NCBI GenBank assembly: GCA_031549115.1
Contig: JAVBQJ010000012.1
Coordinates: 1 to 64,000 of the forward strand
Direction of reading: 5' to 3'
Length of the DNA: 64,000 bases
Source of the DNA: JAVBQJ01 sp031549115
GTDB lineage: Bacteria; Verrucomicrobiota; Lentisphaeria; Victivallales; Victivallaceae
Every line of letters starts with the position of its first letter. The first letter of the stretch is position 1. The notes under the pieces were generated by a model. The model was not told where the DNA came from. It made no database searches and worked only from the letters and a program-made list of their open reading frames with translations. Made by a program: the position numbers and the translations under genes. Shown here in pieces: positions 57,533 to 64,000 of the stretch.

Positions 57533-60317
57533 CCTTCAAGCCCTTGTGGCTGTCGTTCGGCGCCCAGACGAGCTTGACGCCGGCGGGGGCGGAGGCGTGT
57601 ACCTGCAACTCTTCCCCGCGCTTTTCCCAGCGGAGCTCCACCGGTCCCCGGATGGTGGCGATGCGCCCCGACGCGTATTCCATCCCCGGCACCAGCGTCG
57701 GGCTGATCGCGAATTCCGCCGCGCCGGCCACGCTCATCCGCAACCCCAGCACCGTGCGCGGCAGGAAGTACAACGGCGCGCTCGACCAGCCGTGGCAATG
57801 GCTCCGGGTCGGGAACTCGCTCCACGAACTGACGTAGGTTTCCCACACCGTACTTTCGCCGAGCCGGAGCATTTCATGATAGTCGCGGAGAATCGCCTCG
57901 ACGATCGCAGTGGAACGGCCGAGTTTTTCCAGCGCCATATAGTAATACAGCGACGCAAACGGCGAACACACCGGATGCAGATCCGGGCGCGGCGTCAGGA
58001 CATTGCCCTCGGTCACCGTCCGGTTCGACGCGTCGGTCAGATCGAACAGCACCGCCAGCATCGCGGTATGGACCGCGCCCTCCGCCGTCGGTACGCCTTC
58101 GGCGAAATAATCAGGCCACTGGCCGCGCTCCTCGTCCCACGCATTGCGGACGGCCAGCGCCAATTCCTCGCGCCACTGCCGGTATTCCCGCTGCGCCGCC
58201 GCATCACCGGCAACCGGCGCCAGCTCGATTGCGGCATCGATCGCCCCGGCCAGGAACATGGTCAGGTAGGTGACCACCTTCTGACAGCTGTCGGTCGGGC
58301 TCCAGTCGAACATATTCCAGTCGGTCGAAGAGAACAATCCGGTCGCCGGATCGATCTGCGCCTTCGCCCCCGCCAAGTTCTGTTTGACCATCGGCCAGAC
58401 CTCGGCGATGAATTTCGCATCGCCGGTTTCCCGGTAATAATCGAGTACCGACAGCCCCCACATGAAGCTCCATGCCGGCAGAATGCAATCCCACGCCGAC
58501 GGCACCTGGCAGCCGACCAACGGATAATGCTCCAGCGAGCGCCCGGCAATCCGGATGCAGCGGCGCGCCAGATCGTAGGCGCCGAACACCGGAAAGGCGA
58601 ACAACGCCTCGCTGCGCGCATCGCCGACCCACAACGTCTGTTCGTACAACGGACAGTCGGTGAAGGTATCCTCCATGCACAGCTTCAAGGTCCGTTCCGA
58701 CATCTCCCAGATCCGGTTCAACGCCGAATCGGAGCACTGAAATACGCCGACACGCTGCACCGGGTAGGTCGATTCGATCAACCCGACATGCTGAATCGCC
58801 GCCGGACGCGCGGCATTGCGGACGGTGATAAATAAATAACGCCCGGAGCGCCGTTTCAACGACGTATAACGGTTCCACCCCTCGGCACAGGTATAGCGCA
58901 GCACATTGCGGTTGCCGTCCGCATGCTGAATCACCCCCTCGGGGGTGATGAACTCCACCGCGTAAAAGTCGAGGATGGTACCAGCCGCGGCATTGACCTC
59001 GAATTCCCAGTAGCCGCAGTTCTGTTCGCCGAAGTCGTAAAGCAGCTCCACCGCCACGCCGGGCGCGGTTGCGACCCGGGTCGCGGTGCCGTCGTCATAC
59101 AGCAGCGCGCCCGGATTCTCCACATCGCCGGGCTGAAGCGGTTGCGGCGCCCGCGCGAGCGCCTCCCAGTAGCCGTCGGGGGCATTCATGTCCGCCGGCG
59201 TCAGCTGCCACAGGTTGGAGCGGAAGTTTTTCCGCAGCATGGCGGCATCGGCGGCGTTGGCAGTCAACGCTTCGACCCAGGTTTCGACCCGCGCCTGCTG
59301 CGCGTGCAAATCTTCATTCGCCCACATGAACGGAATGTCGGGGGCCTCCAGCACCAGCTCCGGCGCCACCACCAGCGTATACTCGCCGGGAGACCCGGCC
59401 GGGTTGCCGAATTCCACGCCGTCCACCCGCTCCAGAACCAACGAATGATCCTTGGTGTGACAGCAATAGCGCCCACCGACCGCCAGCAAAAGATGCGTGC
59501 CGGCCGCCACCTCGAAGCGCTTCGGCTCCACCGCGCGGCCATCGAGAAACAGGCTCAGGTTATCGGTCCAGTACGAAATTTCCACCGCGCGCCCCGTCCG
59601 GATTTCGAGCGCCAGCGCGGTCGGATAGGAATCGATATTGTTGTCGCTGGTGCTGCCCGGACGGTAAATCCGGCGCGACTGCCATGAAATGACCTCCCGC
59701 GTCTCGCGTTCGCGCCAGGCGCCGACGAAACGCGCGAGGCCGAACGGGCGGCGGCTGAGCAAACAGCAATCGCGCTCCTCCAGATTCTGCCACGGGCCGT
59801 CGTTGGTGGCGGCGACAATCACCGCCGGATGCCAGGCTTCGGCGGCGCGGGTGGCGTCGATGCATTCGACCGGCCCCTGCTGCACGGAAACCTTCGCCGT
59901 CATCTCCACCCATCCCGGACAGAGACGCGCCTCCCAACTGTCGTCGGTGAGCAGCGTGAACATGCCACCGCTGGCTTGTTTGACCCTCAATTCGGCCAGA
60001 AAGGCGGCGCGCAACGGAATCTGGTGAAAGGTCCCGCAGCCGAAGTAACGCGCAAGCACCTCGATCCGGTTGACGCCGTCCCGGAGGACATGGCCTACTT
60101 CGAGCACATCGTACTGATGGTGTTCGGGATAACTGCGGGAGGGCCCGTCGTTGAGCCAGACGCCGTTGATTTTCACCCGGTAAAAGTTGTCGGCCGTGAT
60201 CGCCAGCCGCGCGTCGCCGGGGGCGGTCAATGCAAAATCGCGCCGGAATTCCACCGCCTGATTGTAGCCGAGACCGGCGCTGTCGTCACTCCAAATCCAA
60301 TTTGCCTGCAAATGCAT
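57516..60317 (-). CDS. Alpha-L-rhamnosidase, GH78
   Basis: 933 residues, no signal peptide. The N-terminal beta-sandwiches contain FYRVKINGVWLNDGPSRSYPEH-type sequence of GH78. The catalytic (alpha/alpha)6 barrel has DCPLYEQTLWVGDARSE, which matches the DCPxREx4WxGDA motif with the general-acid Glu region, and LGESTVWETYVSSWSEFPTRSHCHGWSSAPLYFL in pieces. A C-terminal beta domain ends the protein. It releases terminal L-rhamnose; the lack of a signal suggests action on imported oligosaccharides or glycosides. No regulator is adjacent. Confidence 0.9.
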   Translation of the reverse strand: MHLQANWIWSDDSAGLGYNQAVEFRRDFALTAPGDARLAITADNFYRVKINGVWLNDGPSRSYPEHHQYDVLEVGHVLRDGVNRIEVLARYFGCGTFHQIPLRAAFLAELRVKQASGGMFTLLTDDSWEARLCPGWVEMTAKVSVQQGPVECIDATRAAEAWHPAVIVAATNDGPWQNLEERDCCLLSRRPFGLARFVGAWRERETREVISWQSRRIYRPGSTSDNNIDSYPTALALEIRTGRAVEISYWTDNLSLFLDGRAVEPKRFEVAAGTHLLLAVGGRYCCHTKDHSLVLERVDGVEFGNPAGSPGEYTLVVAPELVLEAPDIPFMWANEDLHAQQARVETWVEALTANAADAAMLRKNFRSNLWQLTPADMNAPDGYWEALARAPQPLQPGDVENPGALLYDDGTATRVATAPGVAVELLYDFGEQNCGYWEFEVNAAAGTILDFYAVEFITPEGVIQHADGNRNVLRYTCAEGWNRYTSLKRRSGRYLFITVRNAARPAAIQHVGLIESTYPVQRVGVFQCSDSALNRIWEMSERTLKLCMEDTFTDCPLYEQTLWVGDARSEALFAFPVFGAYDLARRCIRIAGRSLEHYPLVGCQVPSAWDCILPAWSFMWGLSVLDYYRETGDAKFIAEVWPMVKQNLAGAKAQIDPATGLFSSTDWNMFDWSPTDSCQKVVTYLTMFLAGAIDAAIELAPVAGDAAAQREYRQWREELALAVRNAWDEERGQWPDYFAEGVPTAEGAVHTAMLAVLFDLTDASNRTVTEGNVLTPRPDLHPVCSPFASLYYYMALEKLGRSTAIVEAILRDYHEMLRLGESTVWETYVSSWSEFPTRSHCHGWSSAPLYFLPRTVLGLRMSVAGAAEFAISPTLVPGMEYASGRIATIRGPVELRWEKRGEELQVHASAPAGVKLVWAPNDSHKGLKVTRNF

Positions 60318-60461
60318 AATCGCAAAAATCCTTACAAATTCATGTCGTTTCGTTTTTACCTTACACAGCTAAGCCAAGTATAGTGCAGAAAAAATCAAAG
60401 TCAATATATCCGGTTTGCAATTTCCACAAAAAACATAGAGAGATCGGAGCAATGAGCCAGC

Positions 60462-60995
60462 TCACCGTGATTCCATATCCTCCGGCCCGGAATCACCCAC
60501 CCTTTTTTTACCGGAGGCGAGCGTATTCCCGTTGCTCCTTTCCCGGACCAGGCGGAAGAACTCCTGAATCAGCCCCCGGCACTCGGCTTCGAGAATGCCG
60601 CCGACGCATTCGACCTGCCACAGCATCCCCGGAAATCCGGTGACGTCCAACGCCGACCCGCAGGCGCCGGAGCGCGGATCGGGCAACCCGAAAACCACCC
60701 GTTTGACCCGGGAATTCACCAGCGCCCCGGCGCACATCGCGCACGGTTCCTTGGTCACATACAGCGTCACATCCTCCATGCGCCAGTCGCCTCTCGCACC
60801 GGCGGTCATGGTCAATGCCAGCATTTCGGCATGGGCGGTCGCGTCTTTCAACAGCTCCACCTGGTTACAGGCACGCGCCAGCACGATGCCGTCGGCGACG
60901 GTGACCGCGCCGACCGGCACCTCGCCGGCCTCGAAGGCGATTTCCGCCTGGCGCAGCGCCAGGCGCATGTAATATTCGTCGTCGAAGACAATCAT
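60462..60995 (-). CDS. tadA: tRNA-specific adenosine deaminase (TadA-type)
   Basis: 177 residues from ATG at 60993-60995, overlapping the lipoprotein stop (ATGA). The zinc site is complete: TAHAEMLAL (His and catalytic Glu) and PCAMCAGAL (two Cys). EAGEVPVGAV and RVKRVVFGLPDP are TadA-like. It deaminates the wobble adenosine of tRNA-Arg(ACG) to inosine; a related guanine deaminase cannot be fully excluded. It lies in an operon with queF, another tRNA-modification gene, and argJ. Confidence 0.9.
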   Translation of the reverse strand: MIVFDDEYYMRLALRQAEIAFEAGEVPVGAVTVADGIVLARACNQVELLKDATAHAEMLALTMTAGARGDWRMEDVTLYVTKEPCAMCAGALVNSRVKRVVFGLPDPRSGACGSALDVTGFPGMLWQVECVGGILEAECRGLIQEFFRLVRERSNGNTLASGKKRVGDSGPEDMESR

Positions 60996-61396
60996 AACGC
61001 GGTATCGATTCCGACCTCGGACGCGGTGACCGCGTTGTTGGTGCGCGCGAAGCTGAACATCACCCGGCTGCCGCCGTAGGTATACTGAAAGATCAGATAC
61101 TCGGAGGTGGTGTCCACCGTCGCGATTTTCACGTCGGAAGCCCCGAAGATATTGTCCAGCGTCCGGACATTGCGGGTGTACGAAAAATCCACCCCCTCGA
61201 GCAGCCGCTTGGCCGCCTCGAACTTCTCCTTCGACCCCGGCGGCAGACTGGTATCGTGCAACGTGGCGATTTCGGACGCGAAAACGATCAATACGTCGAT
61301 ATCCTCCGACGGAATCTTTTTCGTTTCGCTGAAAAGCCCACAACCCGTGACCGCCAGCAGCAGCATAGCCGCCAACGCCATTCCGATTTTACGCAT
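60992..61396 (-). CDS. Lipoprotein of unknown function
   Basis: 134 residues from ATG at 61394-61396 behind GGAGG; further upstream starts lack this. Lipobox AVTGC (Cys about 19). The mature part has EDIDVLIVFASEIATLHDTSL and SEYLIFQYTYGGSRVMFSFA, giving a small alpha-beta domain. It lies between argJ and tadA in one operon with tight spacing; its role is unknown. Confidence 0.75.
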   Translation of the reverse strand: MRKIGMALAAMLLLAVTGCGLFSETKKIPSEDIDVLIVFASEIATLHDTSLPPGSKEKFEAAKRLLEGVDFSYTRNVRTLDNIFGASDVKIATVDTTSEYLIFQYTYGGSRVMFSFARTNNAVTASEVGIDTAL

Positions 61397-61415
61397 CGCC
61401 TTGCCTCCTTCTCGC

Positions 61416-62654
61416 TTACGTGTGATATTCCGCATTGATTTTGACATATTCGTAGGATACGTCGCAGGTCCAGACCCAATACGACGCGCTGCCGGCGTGC
61501 AAATCCACCAACACGGTGAATTCGCGCTGCTTCAACACCTCCGCGAGCTCCGGCTCCGGCGTGCCGGCGTCGCCGCCCTGCTTCACCACCGCTTTGCCGT
61601 CGTAAAACACATCGACCTTCCACGGGTCGAACTCGGCCCCCGAATACCCCAGCGCCGCCACCAACCGGCCCCAGTTCGGATCGCAGCCGAACCACGCGGT
61701 CTTGCACAACAGCGAATTGGCGATCGCTTCGGCGCACAGCTTCGCCGCCGCTTCATCCGGCGCGTTTTCGACCTCGACGGTGACGAACTTGGTCGCCCCC
61801 TCGCCGTCCATCACCATCCGGCGCGCCAGATCGCGCATCAAAGTCTGCAGCGCTTCGTAGAAGCCGTCGGCCTCGGCGGAACCGGCGGTGATCTCCACCC
61901 CGGAAGCGCCGTTGGCCATGATCACCAGCGTATCGTTGGTGCTCATGTCGCCGTCGACGGTGATCCGGTTGAACGACTGCTCCGCGCCGCGCGCCAGCAG
62001 CGCATTCAACAGCGCATTGTCCATTTTCGCGTCGGTGGTGACGTAGCACAGCATCGTCGCGTGCGGCGCCTTGACCAGCTTCGGATCGATCATACCGGCG
62101 CCCTTGGTCATCGCGCCGATGGCGACGACGCGGCCGCCGCCGAAGTCGATTTTCACCGCCGCGTGTTTGGGCACGGTGTCGGTGGTCATGATCGCGCGGG
62201 CCGCTTTCGCGCCGCCGTCGTCCGACAGCGCCGCCACCGCCATTTCAATACCGGGCTCGATGATCTGCATCGGCATTTGGACGCCGATCCGGCCGGTGCT
62301 CGATGTCATCACCGCGCGCGGCGAAATCCCGAGCAGTCCGGCGGTCAGCGCACAGCAGCGCTCGGCATTGGCGATGCCGGGTTTGCCGGTACAGGCGTTG
62401 GCGTTGCCGGAGTTGATGATCACCGCCTGCATGACCGCCTCGGTGGCGCAGCGGTCGCGGTCGACCTGGACCGGAGCGGCCGCAAAGGTGCAGCTGGTGA
62501 ATGCGGCAGCGAAGTTGGCGGGGGTCTTCGAATAGACCAGCGCCATGTCGTCGTTGCCGCTCTTTTTCAATCCGGCCTTGATGCCGGAGGCCTGAAACCC
62601 GGCCGGGGTGGTGACGGAACCGTCGGCCAGAAACGTGGTGATGAACTTATTCAT
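61416..62654 (-). CDS. argJ: Glutamate N-acetyltransferase / amino-acid acetyltransferase
   Basis: 412 residues from ATG at 62652-62654 behind GGAGG. The protein is a self-cleaving Ntn hydrolase: GAMTKGAGMIDPKL precedes APHATMLCYVTTDA, in which the Thr of ATML is the new nucleophile. SGNANACTG, VAALSDDGGAKAARAIMTTDT and the C-terminal CDVSYEYVKINAEYHT are typical. It transfers the acetyl group from N-acetylornithine to glutamate in arginine synthesis. The start overlaps the end of queF by 8 bp. Confidence 0.95.
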   Translation of the reverse strand: MNKFITTFLADGSVTTPAGFQASGIKAGLKKSGNDDMALVYSKTPANFAAAFTSCTFAAAPVQVDRDRCATEAVMQAVIINSGNANACTGKPGIANAERCCALTAGLLGISPRAVMTSSTGRIGVQMPMQIIEPGIEMAVAALSDDGGAKAARAIMTTDTVPKHAAVKIDFGGGRVVAIGAMTKGAGMIDPKLVKAPHATMLCYVTTDAKMDNALLNALLARGAEQSFNRITVDGDMSTNDTLVIMANGASGVEITAGSAEADGFYEALQTLMRDLARRMVMDGEGATKFVTVEVENAPDEAAAKLCAEAIANSLLCKTAWFGCDPNWGRLVAALGYSGAEFDPWKVDVFYDGKAVVKQGGDAGTPEPELAEVLKQREFTVLVDLHAGSASYWVWTCDVSYEYVKINAEYHT

Positions 62655-63075
62655 CGAGTTTACCTCCAAAGGTGGCTTTTACTTTTATGGAAATTCCGCC
62701 CCGGGGCGCGAAGTTGCCGACGACCTCGGCGCAGCGCGGTTTGCAGGCCGCGACCACGGCGTCGAGAATGCGGTTGACCGACTCCTCGTGAAAGGTGTTG
62801 AAGTTGCGGAAGCTGAACAAATACAGCTTCAGCGACTTGCTTTCCACGCACAGCTTGTCGGGGACATACCGGATGATAATATGGCCGAAGTCGGGTTGAT
62901 TGGTCACCGGGCACAGCGAGGTGTACTCGGGGCAATCAAACGTGATGATGTAATCGCGGTCCGGGAACTGGTTATCGAAAGTTTCCAACCCGGCGTCGGC
63001 CGGATTGTCCGGATAACGGGTCTGGGATGCTTTCAGAAGCGTGAGCTTCGAAAAGCGTTCTTTGGTGTCGGCCAT
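62647..63075 (-). CDS. queF: NADPH-dependent 7-cyano-7-deazaguanine reductase (QueF)
   Basis: 142 residues, the single-domain (YkvM) type. EYTSLCPVTNQPDF contains the catalytic Cys and Asp; ESKSLKLYLFSFRNFNTFHEE is the second signature with the substrate-binding Glu and Phe. It reduces preQ0 to preQ1 for queuosine in tRNA. It is first of a minus-strand operon with argJ, a lipoprotein and tadA. No preQ1 riboswitch is recognised upstream. Confidence 0.96.
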   Translation of the reverse strand: MADTKERFSKLTLLKASQTRYPDNPADAGLETFDNQFPDRDYIITFDCPEYTSLCPVTNQPDFGHIIIRYVPDKLCVESKSLKLYLFSFRNFNTFHEESVNRILDAVVAACKPRCAEVVGNFAPRGGISIKVKATFGGKLDE

Positions 63076-63191
63076 GTGGCATTTTCCTTTCCTTGGCGTC
63101 CGAAAACGTTGTGATTTATGTATTTTCCATATAAAATACCACCGAATATCAGGATTTCAGCCTTAAATCGCAGTAATTTCGTTTTTTTTTC

Positions 63192-63219
63192 TTGATTTTT
63201 ACTCCGGGGCGATTATATT
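63192..63219 (+). promoter_or_regulatory. Promoter of the TIGR04073-type gene
   Basis: TTGATT (63192-63197), 16-base spacer, TATATT (63214-63219), about 60 bases before the start. Confidence 0.55.
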
Positions 63220-63277
63220 CTTAGTATTTGATAGAATATACACGTAATCGAAATAACCTAAAAGCAAGGGTGTTTGG

Positions 63278-63697
63278 ATGAAATCAGCGAAGATGAAGTG
63301 GTTGGCGGCGGCAACAATGCTGGCGGTGGTGGGATTGACGATTCCGGTTCAAGCGGACGAAGCCAATCCGTTTATGAAACTCGGACGCGGCATTGCCAAC
63401 GTCGCTTTCGGACCGCTGGAAATTCTGATCCGCCCCTACGATGTGGCGCAACGCGAAGGCAATATTGCCGCACTTACCTACGGGGTGATCTCCGGAGTCG
63501 GCTACACGATAGCGCGTGAAGTCGTCGGCGTGATCGACATCGTGACCTTCCCGATGCCGCTGCCGGGTTGCACCGAAGACCCGCTGGACGAAGGCTGGGG
63601 CTACGGCCCGATGATGCGTCCGGCGTGGGTGATCGACACCGACCACAATGCATTCGACTTCTTCTACAACGACGATTCGATGCTGACCAATCACTAA
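63278..63697 (+). CDS. Exosortase-system-associated protein, TIGR04073-like
   Basis: 139 residues. A signal peptide ends near VQA (residue about 26). The mature part has KLGRGIANVAFGPLEILIRPYDVAQREG, TYGVISGVGYTIAREVVGVIDIVTFPMPLPG and a short acidic, aromatic C-terminus. These match, from memory, the TIGR04073 family, found in Verrucomicrobia and Lentisphaerota genomes that have exosortase/PEP-CTERM sorting. Its biochemical role is unknown. It has its own promoter and terminator. Confidence 0.82.
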   Translation: MKSAKMKWLAAATMLAVVGLTIPVQADEANPFMKLGRGIANVAFGPLEILIRPYDVAQREGNIAALTYGVISGVGYTIAREVVGVIDIVTFPMPLPGCTEDPLDEGWGYGPMMRPAWVIDTDHNAFDFFYNDDSMLTNH

Positions 63698-63760
63698 TCG
63701 GTCGTACACAGGATGGTCCGGTCCGGCGCAAACGGGACCGGACATGTCTGACGTTCTGTC

Positions 63761-63790
63761 AAGCCCGCTGCTGCAAGCGGGCTTTTTTTT
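63761..63790 (+). terminator. Rho-independent terminator after the TIGR04073-type gene
   Basis: AAGCCCGC (63761-63768), loop, GCGGGCTT with a T-run to 63790. A second hairpin, GTCCGGTCC with GGGACCGGAC, lies just upstream (63717-63743). Confidence 0.85.
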
Positions 63791-63809
63791 ATAAGCTGCG
63801 GAGAGTATC

Positions 63810-64000
63810 ATGAGTTTTTCCTGTGGGTTTGTGGGGCTGCCGAATGTCGGCAAGTCCACGTTGTTCAATGCGTTGTGCAAAGGCGGCGCCGAGGCGGCAA
63901 ATTTCCCGTTTTGCACGATCGAGCCGAATACCGGCATCGTACCGGTGCCGGACGCGCGGTTGCAGGTGCTTTCGGATCTGGAGAAATCCGGCCGGATCGT
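63810..64000 (+). CDS. ychF: Ribosome-binding ATPase YchF, 5' part
   Basis: The first 63 codons are present and the gene runs off the window edge. MSFSCGFVGLPNVGKSTLFNAL carries the P-loop with the YchF/OLA1 LPNVGKST form, and ANFPFCTIEPNTGIVPVPDARL is a strong family signature. It is an ATPase that binds ribosomes and stress-related partners. GGAGAG precedes the ATG. Confidence 0.95.
   Translation, partial: MSFSCGFVGLPNVGKSTLFNALCKGGAEAANFPFCTIEPNTGIVPVPDARLQVLSDLEKSGRI

Noticed and set aside
61107..62777. 556-codon open frame opposite argJ
   Set aside because: argJ is certain from its self-cleavage and family motifs, so this frame is an antisense shadow.
62990..63240. Possible preQ1 riboswitch upstream of queF
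   Set aside because: I could not find the compact H-type pseudoknot pattern or a C-rich loop pairing with an A-rich tail before the queF start.

Overview
The window looks like a chromosome segment from a GC-rich, anaerobic or microaerophilic member of the Lentisphaerota (Victivallales-like). This rests on three short pseudopilins with the FTLIELLVVIAIIAIL-type leader and an H-x9/10-DG tail motif, on secreted DUF4838 and DUF4091/GH123-like proteins, on several fucosidase/rhamnosidase genes with their own LacI/GntR/AraC regulators, and on a TIGR04073-type exosortase-associated protein. The assignment is inference from gene content, not a computed phylogeny.

Layout. 1-4107: the broken end of an IS4-type transposase, then a minus-strand stress operon (TetR regulator, ferredoxin-like protein, hybrid-cluster protein Hcp, exported-looking nickel superoxide dismutase) behind a strong promoter with a palindromic operator. 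4204-9827: a very large membrane hybrid histidine kinase. 9974-16408: housekeeping genes (tRNA-Lys, rpmB, fabD-fabG, a membrane-anchored HTH protein, ribF, coaD, yceD). 16410-20833: GntR regulator, pseudopilin, secreted DUF4838 protein. 20980-25956: polytopic glycosyltransferase-like membrane proteins and a radical SAM enzyme. 26322-31100: a CoA-transferase and the rpmH-rnpA-yidD-yidC-jag cluster. 31151-35851: pentapeptide-repeat protein, repeat-tailed lipoprotein, two membrane proteins of unknown role, creatininase-like enzyme. 35901-41032: LacI, pseudopilin, DUF4091 protein, GH29 fucosidase. 41013-45860: LacI, pseudopilin, large secreted GH-like protein. 46005-49166: GH95 fucosidase divergent from an AraC regulator. 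49234-57532: lipoprotein, M24 peptidase, plsY-gpsA and several unknowns. 57516-64000: GH78 rhamnosidase, tadA-lipoprotein-argJ-queF operon, TIGR04073 protein, start of ychF.

Two patterns cut across this layout. First, a dispersed family of GC-rich, multi-hairpin intergenic elements (seven copies, two of them diverged) lies in each case between two co-oriented genes, always in the same orientation relative to them and usually starting with an A-rich tract at or close behind the upstream stop codon. Several stems differ between copies by compensating changes, so the fold appears conserved. Second, three loci repeat the order 'sugar-type regulator, pseudopilin, secreted carbohydrate-active protein'. 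Each may be a self-regulated glycan-handling unit with its own dedicated pseudopilin.

Limits: no database search or folding program was run. Domain names come from motif recognition, and residue positions are approximate.
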